From: Streptomyces sp. DvalAA-43
GTDB taxonomy: Bacteria; Actinomycetota; Actinomycetes; Streptomycetales; Streptomycetaceae
Reading direction: 5' to 3'
Length of the DNA stretch: 64,000 bases
Assembly: GCF_900091725.1 (NCBI RefSeq)
Contig: NZ_FMBW01000043.1
Location: forward strand, 62,001-126,000
Made by a program: the position numbers and the translations under genes. Of this stretch, positions 17,181-26,493 are shown piece after piece; positions within the stretch are counted from its first letter, which is position 1, and the number at the start of each line of letters is the position of its first letter. The notes beneath the pieces were generated by a model. That model saw only the letters and a list, made by a program, of their open reading frames with translations, did no database searches and was not told where the DNA came from.

Positions 17181-18968
17181 CTAACTGCCCTCTCGCCAGG
17201 CGCGCCACAGACGCGCGTACTGGCCACCCAGAGCCACCAGCTCCGCGTGTGTCCCTTCCTCCACCACGCGTCCCGCGGACAGCACGGCGATCCGGTCCGC
17301 CGCCATCGCCTGGGTCAGGCGGTGGGCCACGAACAGCGTGGTCCGGCCCGAACAGGCGGCCAGCACGGCCCGTTCCAGCTCGGCGGCGCCCTCGCTGCCC
17401 GCCTCCGCGGTCGACTCGTCGAGCACCACCACCGGCGAGCGGCCCAGCACCAGGCGGGCCAGGGCGATCTGGGCGACCTTGGTGACGTCCAGACGCTCGC
17501 CGCCCTCGCCGACCACGGTGGCCAGACCCTCGGGCAGCAGCTCGACCCAGCCCTCGGCACCGACCGTGCGCAACGCGTCCAGCAACTCGGCATCGCTCGC
17601 GTCGGGCGCGGCGAGCCGCAGATCGTCGGCGAGCGGACCCGAGAAGACATGGGTCTCCTGCGTCAGGATGCTCACCAGGGCCCGCGCCCCGGCCTCGTCC
17701 AGACCGGCGAGGTCCCGCGAGCCGATGCGCACCGACCCGGCCTGCGGGGTCCCGATACCGGCGATCAGCGCGGCCAGGGTCGACTTGCCCGCACCCGTCG
17801 CCCCCACCAGGGCGAGCGAACCACCGGCCGGAATGGACAGGTTCACCTCCCGCAGGACGGGTTCCTCGGTGTCGGGATAACTGAACGTCAGCCCCTCCAC
17901 CGTCACCGGATGCGGGCCGGCGTCCGCCGGCGCGACGGACACGTCGCCCACCAGCCGGTCCTCCGCGGGCTCCCCCAGCACCCCGACCAGACGGGTCAGG
18001 CTCGCGCCCGACTTCTGCGCCTCGTCGAAGGTGAACATGATGGCGCCCAGCGGGGTGAACAGCCGGTGGAACATCAGCGGAGCCGCCGACACCTCGCCCA
18101 GGCTGGCGGCGCCTGCCTCCAGCAGGACGTACCCCACCACGACGATCAGGGCCAGTCCGATGAACTCGGCGCGGTTCTCCCTGCCGACGAAGCGTCCGAA
18201 GAACCGGAACACCTCGACGCCCAGATCGCGCACCCGCCACGACTCGCTGGTGACCTTCTCGCGTACGGCTCCCTCCAGGCGGTAGGCCCGGACGGTGTCG
18301 ATCCCGTTCAGTCCGCTGATCAGCGCTTGCGCACGGTCGGCCTGGGCCTTCCGCTGCTTCTGGTAGAGCGGTGCGGACCGGGGCAGGTACCACCGCAGCG
18401 CCAGTGCGTACGCGGGGAGCGCGCCGGCGCCGGCCAGGCCGAGCCGCCAGTCCAGTCCGAACATGCCGGCCGTGGCGATGACGACCAGCACGCCCGCGGA
18501 GAACACCGTGGGGATGGCGGCCCTGATGCCCTTGGACAGCACGGCCACGTCGTCACCGACCCGGGAGAGCACATCGCCCCGGCCGACCTGCTCGATGCGG
18601 GCGCTCGGCATCCCCAGCACCGCGCGGACGGCGCCCTCCCGCAGCCGGGCGAGCAGATCCGCCCCCAGCCGCCCGATCAGATACGTCGAGACCGCGGTGG
18701 CCACCGCGCCGAGCAGCGCGGCGGCCACCATCAGCGACCCGGTCGTGACGAGCACGGAGCGCGATCCGCCCTCGGTCACCCCGTCGACCACCCGGCTCAG
18801 CAGGAGCACGGGGAGCACCTGGAGCGCCGCCCCGGCCACTGTGGTGAGCAGGGTGGCGGAGGTCAGCCACGGGGCCCGGCGGCAGTGCGCCGCGACCCAC
18901 CGGGCGGCCTCACCTCCCGTCGCCGTACGCAGGGTTGCCGGGGCGACGCGGGTGTCGGTGGTGCTCAC
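17181..18968 (-). CDS. cchG: ABC exporter half with catalytic ATP site (siderophore export)
   Basis: A 595-residue ABC exporter half-transporter. The membrane domain spans about 30-320, and the NBD begins near 350. Walker A is intact (LVGATGAGKSTLAALIAG), Walker B is intact (VVVLDEST) and the H-loop histidine is present (FVAHRLTQ). The signature LSGGQ is replaced by LDVTK in GGERLDVTKVAQIALARL. That complements the exporter half at 4550-6250, which keeps LSGGQ but has lost the other ATP-site motifs. It starts at GTG 18968, 46 bp after the lipoprotein gene, and is followed by the NRPS. Expected role: export of the finished siderophore. Confidence 0.92.
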   Translation of the reverse strand: MSTTDTRVAPATLRTATGGEAARWVAAHCRRAPWLTSATLLTTVAGAALQVLPVLLLSRVVDGVTEGGSRSVLVTTGSLMVAAALLGAVATAVSTYLIGRLGADLLARLREGAVRAVLGMPSARIEQVGRGDVLSRVGDDVAVLSKGIRAAIPTVFSAGVLVVIATAGMFGLDWRLGLAGAGALPAYALALRWYLPRSAPLYQKQRKAQADRAQALISGLNGIDTVRAYRLEGAVREKVTSESWRVRDLGVEVFRFFGRFVGRENRAEFIGLALIVVVGYVLLEAGAASLGEVSAAPLMFHRLFTPLGAIMFTFDEAQKSGASLTRLVGVLGEPAEDRLVGDVSVAPADAGPHPVTVEGLTFSYPDTEEPVLREVNLSIPAGGSLALVGATGAGKSTLAALIAGIGTPQAGSVRIGSRDLAGLDEAGARALVSILTQETHVFSGPLADDLRLAAPDASDAELLDALRTVGAEGWVELLPEGLATVVGEGGERLDVTKVAQIALARLVLGRSPVVVLDESTAEAGSEGAAELERAVLAACSGRTTLFVAHRLTQAMAADRIAVLSAGRVVEEGTHAELVALGGQYARLWRAWREGS

Positions 18969-19014
18969 ACGAAGACCAAATCTCTCCGGGGACGGGGCCG
19001 TCCGATCGGCATGT

Positions 19015-20064
19015 CTAGTCGACCGACTTGACGAGCTCGTCGATCGCGTACGGCAAGGAGAGCAGGGTGCCCTGGGACATGGCCGCGCCGACCGCCGGAC
19101 CCTCGCTGTCCAGCAGGTACGAGACCTTGCCGTTCTTGACGGCGGGCAGGTTGGCGAACAGCTTGAACTTCTTCAGCGCCTCCGTGTCCGCCTTGTCGTT
19201 GATGACGAAGACACGGTCGACGTCGACCAGGTCGATGCGCTCGGGGGACAGCGTGGTGAAGAACTTGCCGTCCGCGATCTCGTCGATCTTGGTCTGGTAC
19301 TTGAAGCCGGTGCCCGTCACCAGCCGTCCGCGCACATCGGTCGAGGTGAACGGCCCGACGGAGTCCTTGTACCAGGACAGCGCCACGGCGGTCTGGTCCG
19401 CGAACTCGGGGTGCGCCTTCTTGGCCGCGTCGAGCTTGCCCTGGATGCCCTCGACCAGCTGGGTGCCCTCCTTCTCCTTGCCGAGCGCCTTGGCGATGTG
19501 CACCGCGTTGTCCTGCCAGGGCGCGCTGAAGGGCTCCTTCTCGCCCTTGGTACGGCCCACCGTCGGGGCGATCTTGGAGAGCTTGTCGTAGGCGGCCTGG
19601 TCGATCTCGGAGTAGACCGCGATGATCAGGTCCGGCCGCAGGGAGGCGATCTTCTCGTAATTGGGGCCCGAGTCACCGTTGTTCATGATGACCTCGGGGC
19701 GGGTGTCGCCCCACTTGCCCTTCACCCAGGGCCACTGGGTGTTGATGTCGGGGGACTTGCCCGCCGGGTTCGGGTACTGGTCGACCATGCCGACCGGCTT
19801 GATGCCGAGCGCCAGGATGGCCTGGTCGTCCGTGTAGCCCACCGAGACGACGCGCCGGGGGGCCTTGGTGATCTTCGTGGATCCGAACGCGTGCTCCACG
19901 GTGACCGGGAACGCGCCGGAGGCGGCGGCCGGGGCATCGTCGTTCTTCGTGTCCGACGTGTCGGAACCGCATCCCGCGAGAAGACCGACGCCGAGGGTCG
20001 CGGCGGTCAGGATCGCCGCCACCCGCCGCCAGGGCTTCGCGAGCGTCGTTCGAGGGGTAAGCAT
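19015..20064 (-). CDS. cchF: Ferric-siderophore binding lipoprotein
   Basis: A 349-residue FhuD/FepB-like periplasmic-binding-type lipoprotein. The signal peptide ends in the lipobox LLAGC at about residues 27-31, so it is anchored to the outer face of the membrane. Family features are APRRVVSVGYTDDQAILALG, SLRPDLIIAV, and the C-terminal strand-helix region near LPAVKNGKVSYLL. It should capture the ferric siderophore and deliver it to the permease pair at 21144-23260. Gene order runs on to exporter and NRPS, so all four genes may be transcribed from the iron-box promoter at 20135. Confidence 0.95.
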   Translation of the reverse strand: MLTPRTTLAKPWRRVAAILTAATLGVGLLAGCGSDTSDTKNDDAPAAASGAFPVTVEHAFGSTKITKAPRRVVSVGYTDDQAILALGIKPVGMVDQYPNPAGKSPDINTQWPWVKGKWGDTRPEVIMNNGDSGPNYEKIASLRPDLIIAVYSEIDQAAYDKLSKIAPTVGRTKGEKEPFSAPWQDNAVHIAKALGKEKEGTQLVEGIQGKLDAAKKAHPEFADQTAVALSWYKDSVGPFTSTDVRGRLVTGTGFKYQTKIDEIADGKFFTTLSPERIDLVDVDRVFVINDKADTEALKKFKLFANLPAVKNGKVSYLLDSEGPAVGAAMSQGTLLSLPYAIDELVKSVD

Positions 20065-20134
20065 CCGGAATCCCTTGCTTTCACACTGTCCACTGCACCT
20101 TTTGTAAGGGCAGCCAAACCTTACCCTGCACAAG

Positions 20135-20153
20135 TGAGGCAAGCCTAGCCTGA
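20135..20153 (-). promoter_or_regulatory. Iron box upstream of the binding lipoprotein operon
   Basis: TGAGGCAAGCCTAGCCTGA has the inverted-repeat shape of the iron box and matches the TTAGGTTAGGCTAACCTAA consensus at about 13 of 19 positions. It lies 70 bp before the lipoprotein start and so commands lipoprotein, exporter, NRPS and second exporter. Confidence 0.75.
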
Positions 20154-20249
20154 CTTGCAAATCTTCCCCCGCCGAGCACGAGTCGGGCTCCCCCGTGCTC
20201 CCGACCGTGCCCACGCCGCACGGAAGCCACGGCTCGCGCCGTACGGAAG

Positions 20250-21140
20250 CTACGGCTCGCGCCGGACGTGCGTACGGCCGATCGGCACGATGAGCGGCCG
20301 GTCGCCGACCGGGTCGTCGATCACCATGGCGTTCAGCCCGAACGCCTCCCGCAGCAGCTCGGCGGTGATCACCTCGCGCGGGTGACCCTGCGCCAGGACG
20401 GATCCCGCCCGCATCACGATCAGGTTGTCGCTGTAGCGCGTGGCCAGATTGAGGTCGTGCAGCACCATGACCACGGTGCGCCCCGACTCGTGCAGATCGT
20501 CCACCAGGTCGAGCACATCGATCGCGTGTGCCAGGTCCAGATAGGTGGTCGGCTCGTCCAGCAGCAGCAGATCGGTGCCCTGGGCCAGGGTCATGGAGAT
20601 CCAGACGCGTTGGCGCTGTCCGCCGGAGAGCGAGTCGACCGGACGGTCGGCCAGCTCGGACACCCCGGTCATGGCCAGCGCGCGCTCCACCACGCCGACG
20701 TCGTCCGAGGACCACTGCCGCAGCCAGCTCTGGTGCGGATGGCGCCCCCTGGCGACCAGGTCGGCCACGGTCAGCCCCTCCGGCGCCACCGGCGCCTGCG
20801 GCAGCAGACCGAGCTTCTTCGCCACGTCCCGTGTCCTGAGCCGGCCGATGTCCTCGCCGTCCAGCACGACCGTCCCGTGGTCCGGCTTGAGCAGCCGGGT
20901 CAGGGTGCGCAACAGGGTGGACTTCCCACAGCCGTTGGGGCCGATGATCGTGGTGATCACCCCCGGCGGGATCGTCACGTCGAGCCCGTCGATGACCGTC
21001 CGGCCGCCGTACCCGACCGTGACGCCCCTGGCCGCCAGCCGCGGTACGTCCTCGGCCCCGGACCCGCTCCCGGTCCCCGCCTCGGTGATGAACTGAGTGG
21101 CCACAAGCACCCCTTGTCTGGATTCGCCTTGCTGATGCAC
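20250..21140 (-). CDS. cchE: Ferric-siderophore ABC importer ATPase
   Basis: A FepC/FhuC-type ATPase of up to 296 residues that powers the two permeases upstream. Motifs: Walker [18 protein letters not shown]-loop [11 protein letters not shown], signature [15 protein letters not shown], Walker [14 protein letters not shown] and H-loop [12 protein letters not shown] 21140 lies 3 bp after the permease stop with GAGG in front. A second GTG at 21104 behind AAGGGG would give 284 residues and fits the family's usual N-terminus about as well. A region of 110 bp containing the next operon's iron box follows. Confidence 0.95.
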   Translation of the reverse strand: MHQQGESRQGVLVATQFITEAGTGSGSGAEDVPRLAARGVTVGYGGRTVIDGLDVTIPPGVITTIIGPNGCGKSTLLRTLTRLLKPDHGTVVLDGEDIGRLRTRDVAKKLGLLPQAPVAPEGLTVADLVARGRHPHQSWLRQWSSDDVGVVERALAMTGVSELADRPVDSLSGGQRQRVWISMTLAQGTDLLLLDEPTTYLDLAHAIDVLDLVDDLHESGRTVVMVLHDLNLATRYSDNLIVMRAGSVLAQGHPREVITAELLREAFGLNAMVIDDPVGDRPLIVPIGRTHVRREP

Positions 21141-21143
21141 CGT

Positions 21144-22205
21144 CTACCTCAGGTTCGCCCGTACCAGCAGATAGACGAGGAACGGGCCGCCGATCGCGGC
21201 GGTGACCACACCGACCGGAAGGGTGATCGGCAGCGCGGTGCGCGCGACCAGGTCCGAGCCGATCAGCAGCACCGCCCCCACCAGGCCGGAGGCCACCATC
21301 GGCGGCGTCGGGAACCTCGCCAGCCGCATCGCCACCTGCGGCGCCACCAGGGCGACGAACGGAACGGGGCCCGCCGCGCTCACCGCCACCGCGGCCAGCA
21401 GGACCGCGCACAGCAGCAGGACCGCCCGCACCCTCGTGTACCGGACGCCCAGGCCGGCGGCGACCTCGTCGCCGAGGTGCATCGGCTTGAACTGGAACGC
21501 GGCGGCGGCCATGACGACGAGGAGGACGAGCGTGCACCAGAACGCCACCTCGACCTGGCCCCACGACCGGTCCTCCAGCGAACCGACCAGCCACGCCTGG
21601 GCCCTGGCCACGTCCCTGATGTCGGCCGAGACCAGCAGCCAGGTCGTGATCGCCTCCATCACCGCGCTCACCGAGATGCCGATGAGGATGAGCCGGAAGC
21701 CGTCGATCCCACGCCGCCAGGCCAGGAAGTACACCAGTAGTCCCGTACCGAGGCCGCCCGCGAGCGCCGCCGCGGGCAGGCCCACGGAGCCGACGACCGC
21801 CGCGGCGGTCCCGCCCGACACCGTCACCAGGAAGACCGCGACCGCGCCGGCTCCCCCGGTGATGCCCAGGATGTCCGGACTGGCGAGCGGATTGCGGGCC
21901 ACGGACTGCGTGATCGCCCCGGACATCCCCAGCGCGGCCCCCACGACGAGACCCGCCAGGGCGCGCGGCATCCGCAGGTCCATGACCACGAACTCGTCGA
22001 CCTGTTCGCCCCGGCCGAGGATCGTGGCGATCACCCGGGAGAGGCCGATGGGGAAGTCCCCGACGCTGATGGAGAGGCAGAACACCAGGAAGGCCGCCGC
22101 CAGCAGCAGCAGCGTGACCAGGACGGGCCAGGGCCGCCATACGAACGACACGGGACCGAGCCGTAGGCCCGGCGCCACCGATGGGTTCACTTCTGTCCCG
22201 TTCAC
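21144..22205 (-). CDS. cchD: Ferric-siderophore ABC importer permease
   Basis: A 353-residue FecCD-family permease with about ten hydrophobic helices. Characteristic stretches are LRMPRALAGLVVGAALGMSG, ARNPLASPDILGITGGA and AGPVPFVALVAPQVAMRL. The GTG at 22205 overlaps the stop of the companion permease as GTGA with GGAA just ahead, so the two subunits are translationally coupled. A longer in-frame start at 22229 would extend into the neighbour and is less likely. Confidence 0.95.
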   Translation of the reverse strand: MNGTEVNPSVAPGLRLGPVSFVWRPWPVLVTLLLLAAAFLVFCLSISVGDFPIGLSRVIATILGRGEQVDEFVVMDLRMPRALAGLVVGAALGMSGAITQSVARNPLASPDILGITGGAGAVAVFLVTVSGGTAAAVVGSVGLPAAALAGGLGTGLLVYFLAWRRGIDGFRLILIGISVSAVMEAITTWLLVSADIRDVARAQAWLVGSLEDRSWGQVEVAFWCTLVLLVVMAAAAFQFKPMHLGDEVAAGLGVRYTRVRAVLLLCAVLLAAVAVSAAGPVPFVALVAPQVAMRLARFPTPPMVASGLVGAVLLIGSDLVARTALPITLPVGVVTAAIGGPFLVYLLVRANLR

Positions 22206-23260
22206 GCGTTCCTGAACTTTCCTCGCCACACCAGAATCGCGAAGAACGGGGCACCGAGAAGGGCGACCACGACCCCCGCGTCCAACTCGCCCGGCCGCAC
22301 CACCAGACGTCCCACGATGTCGCAGACCAGCAGGACGACGGCGCCGAGCAGGCCCGCGTACGGCACCAGCCAGCGGTAGTCCGGGCCGGTCAGATACCGG
22401 GCCACGTGGGCCACCATGAGCCCGAGGAAGGCGATGGGGCCGCAGGCGGCCGTGGCCGCGCCCGCCAGCAGGGTGATGGCCGAGATGCCGATCGTCCGGC
22501 TCAGCGCGATGTTCACGCCCAGCCCCCGCGCCACGTCGTCGCCCAGGTTGAGCAGATTGAGGGCCGGCAGGGTGATCAGCGCCAGCAGCAGCCCGGCCGC
22601 GACGAACACGGTCACCGGCCCGATGACGTCGAATCCGACACCGGCCACGGAGCCCGCGTTCCAGAACCGCAGCGCGTTCAGCGACTTCTGGTCGGAGAGC
22701 GCCACCGCCGTGGTCATCGCCGCCAGGAACACCGTGATTCCCTGCCCGGCCAGGGCGAGCGTCAGCGGATTGCCCGCCCCCCGGCCGATGCTCGCCAGGC
22801 CGAAGACGACGATGCCGGCGACCCCCGCCCCCACGAAGGCGAACCAGACGTACTGGAACGGGTTGGCGAAGCCGAAGACGGCGATCACCGACACCACGGC
22901 GAACGAGGCGCCGGAGTTCACCCCCAGCAGGCCCGTATCGGCGATCGGGTTGCGGGTGTAGCCCTGGATCAGCGAACCGGCGACCCCCAGGGCGATGCCC
23001 GCCACGATCGCGAGCACCGTCCGGGGCACCCGCACGGTCTGCACGATGAGCCGGATCTCGGTGAGCCGCCGGTCGGACTCGGGCGCCGCGAACAGTCCGT
23101 GCCAGACCTCGGCGGGGCTCAGCGCGCGGGCGCCGACGGCCAGCGACAACGCCGCCGCGATCACCAGGACCGCCACCAGCGCGGCCAGACCCACGACCCG
23201 CCGCCGGCGGGCCCCTGTCGTGCCCCCGGGCGCGGGGCGCTCAACTGCGGTCGTGAGCAT
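22202..23260 (-). CDS. cchC: Ferric-siderophore ABC importer permease
   Basis: A 352-residue FecCD-family permease, partner of the one at 21144-22205. It shows VRVPRTVLAIVAGIALGVAG, YTRNPIADTGLLGVNSGA and the conserved AACGPIAFLGLMVAHVAR near the C-terminus. It starts at ATG 23260, 11 bp after the monooxygenase stop, so it is in one operon with biosynthesis. The operon order is hydroxylase, permease, permease, ATPase. Confidence 0.95.
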   Translation of the reverse strand: MLTTAVERPAPGGTTGARRRRVVGLAALVAVLVIAAALSLAVGARALSPAEVWHGLFAAPESDRRLTEIRLIVQTVRVPRTVLAIVAGIALGVAGSLIQGYTRNPIADTGLLGVNSGASFAVVSVIAVFGFANPFQYVWFAFVGAGVAGIVVFGLASIGRGAGNPLTLALAGQGITVFLAAMTTAVALSDQKSLNALRFWNAGSVAGVGFDVIGPVTVFVAAGLLLALITLPALNLLNLGDDVARGLGVNIALSRTIGISAITLLAGAATAACGPIAFLGLMVAHVARYLTGPDYRWLVPYAGLLGAVVLLVCDIVGRLVVRPGELDAGVVVALLGAPFFAILVWRGKFRNA

Positions 23261-23271
23261 GTCGACGTTCG

Positions 23272-24624
23272 CTATCCCTTTGCCCCGGTGCCGTCGGCGA
23301 CCGGCCGGGCCTCGTCGGGGGCGGACTTGACGCCCCGGTCGAGCAACGAGTCCAGGATCTCGCCGACCCGTATCGCGGTGTTGGACAGCAGGGACGTCGT
23401 GATGCCGTGCGTGTGCTCCGTACCACCCTGCAGATAGATGCCGCAGCGCAGTTCGGGGTCGGTCGAGACGCGGTAGTCGCGCTCGACGCGGACCCGGCCC
23501 TCGTCGTCGCGCAGGCAGCGGTCGGCGACCTCGCCGAGGAGGCCGAGCGGGTCGGCCGGGCTGTAGCCGGTGGCGAACACCACGACATCGGCGTCCAGAA
23601 GCGTCTCCTCGCCCGTGACGAGGGACTTCACGGTGGCCCGGACGCCGTCGGGCGTCTCCTCGACACCGTTGACCCGGGACACGTTGAGGAAGCGCAGCCG
23701 CTCCGTGCCGAGGACCTTCTCCTGGTACATCTGCCGGTACAGGTCGTCGATCAGATCGATGTCCACCACGGAGTAGTTGGTGTTGCCGTGGTAGGCCATC
23801 AGCCGGCTCTTGACGCTCTCGGGCGCGGTGAAGAAGTCGTCGACCGCCCCGGGGTCGAAGATCCGGTTGGCGAAGCTGCTGTCGTCGGCGGGGCTGTAGC
23901 CGTAGCGGGAGAAGACCGCGCAGACCTCGGCCTCGGGGAAGCGGCGGTGCAGGTAGGCGACGTTCTCCGCGGCGCTCTGTCCGGCGCCCACGACGACGAA
24001 GCGCGAGGGCGAGGCGCCCTCCAGTCCGTCGACCTTGCGCAGCAGGTCGGAGTTGTGCCAGACGCGGTCACCGCGCTCCACACCGGCGGGCATGACGGGG
24101 CGCAGCCCGGTGCCGATGACGAGGTTGCGGGCCCGGTGCACCTCCAGTCCCTCGCCCGACCGGACGGTGACGTCCAGGTACTCCACGGTGCCGTCGTGGA
24201 CGAAGGGCGTGACGGCGACCACCTCGTGGCCGTAGGAGACCAGGTCGTCGACCTTGGCCGCGGCCCACTCGAAGTAGTCGTGGAACTCGACCCGCAGCGG
24301 GAAGAGGTTCTTGTGGTTGATGAAGTCGATCAGCCGGCCCTTGCTCTGCAGATAGCAGAGGAAGCTGAACTCGCTGGCCGGGTTCCGGAGCGTCACCAGG
24401 TCCTTGAGGAAGGACACTTGCATGGTGGCGTCGTCGATCAGCATGCCGCGGTGCCAGCCGAAGCTCGGCTGTTGCTCGAAGAAGTGAGCGGTGACCGGCT
24501 TCTGCCTGCCGACGCCTGAGTTGTGCTCGCTCAGCGCAATCGCCATGGCCACATTGGAGGGGCCGAAGCCGATACCAATCAGGTCGTGGACCAGTGGTGC
24601 GTCGCCAGGAAGAACCTGTGACAT
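23272..24624 (-). CDS. cchB: L-ornithine N5-monooxygenase
   Basis: A 450-residue FAD- and NADPH-dependent hydroxylase of the SidA/PvdA/CchB family. It makes N5-hydroxy-ornithine, the source of the hydroxamate groups. The FAD loop is GIGFGPSNVAMAIAL at about 17-31, the NADPH loop is VVGAGQSAAENVAYL near 213, and ATGYSP lies near 351. MQVSFLKDLVTLRNP and SYGYSPADDSSFAN-type segments are typical of the family. It heads the leftward uptake operon and is driven from the iron box at 24711, 87 bp upstream of its ATG. Confidence 0.96.
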   Translation of the reverse strand: MSQVLPGDAPLVHDLIGIGFGPSNVAMAIALSEHNSGVGRQKPVTAHFFEQQPSFGWHRGMLIDDATMQVSFLKDLVTLRNPASEFSFLCYLQSKGRLIDFINHKNLFPLRVEFHDYFEWAAAKVDDLVSYGHEVVAVTPFVHDGTVEYLDVTVRSGEGLEVHRARNLVIGTGLRPVMPAGVERGDRVWHNSDLLRKVDGLEGASPSRFVVVGAGQSAAENVAYLHRRFPEAEVCAVFSRYGYSPADDSSFANRIFDPGAVDDFFTAPESVKSRLMAYHGNTNYSVVDIDLIDDLYRQMYQEKVLGTERLRFLNVSRVNGVEETPDGVRATVKSLVTGEETLLDADVVVFATGYSPADPLGLLGEVADRCLRDDEGRVRVERDYRVSTDPELRCGIYLQGGTEHTHGITTSLLSNTAIRVGEILDSLLDRGVKSAPDEARPVADGTGAKG

Positions 24625-24710
24625 GTCACTCCCATCGTGCGGGAAATCCGCCTGTCAGGCGTAAGGAAGATACGAAAGGCGGGCACGCCGACAAGGCCAC
24701 CCCCCTAAAC

Positions 24711-24729
24711 TTAGGTGAGCCTAAGCTAA
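24711..24729 (-). promoter_or_regulatory. Iron box upstream of the monooxygenase-uptake operon
   Basis: TTAGGTGAGCCTAAGCTAA is a near-consensus DmdR/IdeR box in the 245-bp gap between the divergent hydroxylase and formyltransferase genes, nearer the hydroxylase. Confidence 0.9.
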
Positions 24730-24812
24730 TCAGGCGGACTTGTCGATAGGGCGGCCCGTCGGCCGGGGCCGACGGACCGTCAACCGGAGCCCGAAATCGC
24801 CCCGTTGCAAAC

Positions 24813-24831
24813 TAAGGTAAGCCTTGCTTTA
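24813..24831 (+). promoter_or_regulatory. Iron box upstream of the formyltransferase gene
   Basis: TAAGGTAAGCCTTGCTTTA matches the iron-box pattern at about 12 of 19 positions and is itself a good inverted repeat. It lies 39 bp before the formyltransferase ATG. A second box for the other direction is at 24711. Confidence 0.75.
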
Positions 24832-24869
24832 CTTACCGTCGGTCTATCCCTGCTCTGAGGAGGAACCCC

Positions 24870-25817
24870 ATGCGGGTCGTCATGTTCGGTTACCAGACCT
24901 GGGGGCACCGCACCCTGCAAGCCCTCCTGGACTCCGAGCACCACGTGGTACTGGTCGTGACGCACCCCAAGAGCGAGCACGCGTACGAGAAGATCTGGAG
25001 CGACTCCGTCGCCGACCTCGCCGAGGAGCACGGCGTCCCGGTGCTGATCCGCAACCGCCCCGACGACGAGGAGCTGTTCGAGCGCCTCAAGGAGGCCGAC
25101 CCGGACATCATCGTGTCCAACAACTGGCGGACCTGGATCCCGCCGCGGATCTTCGGCCTCCCCCGTCACGGCACGCTGAACGTGCACGATTCGCTGCTGC
25201 CGAAGTACGCCGGGTTCTCGCCGCTGATCTGGGCCCTGATCAACGGCGAGTCCGAGGTGGGCGTCACCGCGCACATGATGGACGACGAGCTCGACGCCGG
25301 GGACATCGCCCGCCAGGAGGCCGTCCCGGTCGGTCCGGCGGACACCGCCACCGACCTCTTCCACAAGACCGTGGACCTCATCGCCCCGGTCACCATCGGC
25401 GCGCTCGACCTCATCGCCGCCGGGCAGACCGAGTTCACCGCGCAGGACCGCTCGCAGGCCAGCTTCTTCCACAAGCGGTCCACCGAGGACATCCGCATCG
25501 ACTGGAGCTGGCCGGCCCAGGACCTGGAACGACTGGTCCGCGCCCAGTCCGAGCCGTACCCCAGCGCCTTCACCTTCCACAAGGGCAAGCGCCTGGAGGT
25601 CCTGGCCGCGGTGGTGTCCCAGAACCGCTACGGCGGTACGCCCGGCCGCATCTTCTACCGCGAGGGCGAGGGCGTGGTGATCGTCGCCGGGGCCGACGCC
25701 CGCACCGGCCGCAACCACGGCCTGGCCATCACACGGGTCCGGACCGAGAGCGGCCGGGAGATGCCCGCGACGGAGTACTTCACCGCCATGGGCGGCTATC
25801 TGACCGACCGCCCCTGA
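24870..25817 (+). CDS. cchA: Hydroxy-ornithine formyltransferase
   Basis: A 315-residue methionyl-tRNA formyltransferase-like enzyme that is expected to transfer formyl from 10-formyl-THF to N5-hydroxy-ornithine, giving the monomer recognised by NRPS modules. The formyltransferase core includes IIVSNNWRTWIPP, LNVHDSLLPKYAGFSP (the SLLPxYxG loop with catalytic His) and DDELDAGDI. A C-terminal FMT-C-like domain starts near residue 205 and includes [24 protein letters not shown] ribosome site precedes ATG 24870. It stands alone on the plus strand at the cluster edge. Confidence 0.95.
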   Translation: MRVVMFGYQTWGHRTLQALLDSEHHVVLVVTHPKSEHAYEKIWSDSVADLAEEHGVPVLIRNRPDDEELFERLKEADPDIIVSNNWRTWIPPRIFGLPRHGTLNVHDSLLPKYAGFSPLIWALINGESEVGVTAHMMDDELDAGDIARQEAVPVGPADTATDLFHKTVDLIAPVTIGALDLIAAGQTEFTAQDRSQASFFHKRSTEDIRIDWSWPAQDLERLVRAQSEPYPSAFTFHKGKRLEVLAAVVSQNRYGGTPGRIFYREGEGVVIVAGADARTGRNHGLAITRVRTESGREMPATEYFTAMGGYLTDRP

Positions 25818-25888
25818 CCCACCGTCACCACCGCGGTCCGGGGTCCGGGGGCCCGCTCGGCCGCGGTGGCGGCGGACCGCCGGTCAGG

Positions 25889-26479
25889 TCAGGGGGTCGC
25901 CGCGGAGACGACGTAGACGACGGGGTTCATCGGGTCGGTCATGTTCACCGTGATGTCCTGGGTGGGCCGCGGGTTCTTGTTGGTGTGCCGGGTGCCCGCC
26001 CAGTCGGTCCCGGGGCCGAACGTCCAGCCCGAGACCTGCTGGTCGCGGGCGCCGATGGTCACCTTCCCGGTCTCCAGGTCGGACCGCCCGCTGCCCATCC
26101 GGCCCAGGAAGCGGTCCAGCCCGGCGGACGTGGTGCGGAACTCCACGTACAGCCGACTGGCCTTCCAGTTGTTGGTCTCGTAGTACTGCACGTCCAGGGC
26201 GTTGCCGGGCATCGGCAGTTCGAAGATCCGGCGCTGCATCCGGGACGGCCAGCCCTCCCGGAGCCCCTGCGCGGAGGCCTCCGCCGCCTTGTTCTGGCCG
26301 GAGCGGCGGCTCTGCCCTGCGGAGATCAGCAGATAGCCGGCCGGGATGCCGATGAGCAGCACGATGATGGTCGCCGTGATCAGCCGGCGGCGGATCATCC
26401 GGCGACGGTCCTGCGGCGGCGGCCCGTCGTCGGACGGCGAGGACTGACGCGGCAGGACGGGGTGCTCGGCTGCGGTCAT
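25889..26479 (-). CDS. Hypothetical single-pass membrane protein
   Basis: A 196-residue protein with a proline/charged N-terminus and RRRMIRRRL followed by one membrane helix, TATIIVLLIGIPAGYLLIS (about 33-51). An extracytoplasmic domain of about 140 residues follows. The outer part contains YYETNNWKASRLYVEFRTT and ends VVYVVSAATP. I do not recognise a family. It lies 14 bp downstream of the ROK kinase gene and may share its transcript. Confidence 0.7.
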   Translation of the reverse strand: MTAAEHPVLPRQSSPSDDGPPPQDRRRMIRRRLITATIIVLLIGIPAGYLLISAGQSRRSGQNKAAEASAQGLREGWPSRMQRRIFELPMPGNALDVQYYETNNWKASRLYVEFRTTSAGLDRFLGRMGSGRSDLETGKVTIGARDQQVSGWTFGPGTDWAGTRHTNKNPRPTQDITVNMTDPMNPVVYVVSAATP

Positions 26480-26493
26480 GTGTCTGGGGATCC

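Noticed and set aside
19015..22254. A 1079-codon frame joining permease, ATPase and lipoprotein regions
   Set aside because: Only the part from 20064 down encodes a real lipoprotein with a signal peptide. The rest is out of phase with the two real genes on the same strand.
25828..25869. CCACCGCGG/CCGCGGTGG inverted repeat after the formyltransferase as a terminator
   Set aside because: The stem is only 9 bp and the loop is 24 nt, too weak to list next to the perfect 13-21-bp hairpins elsewhere.
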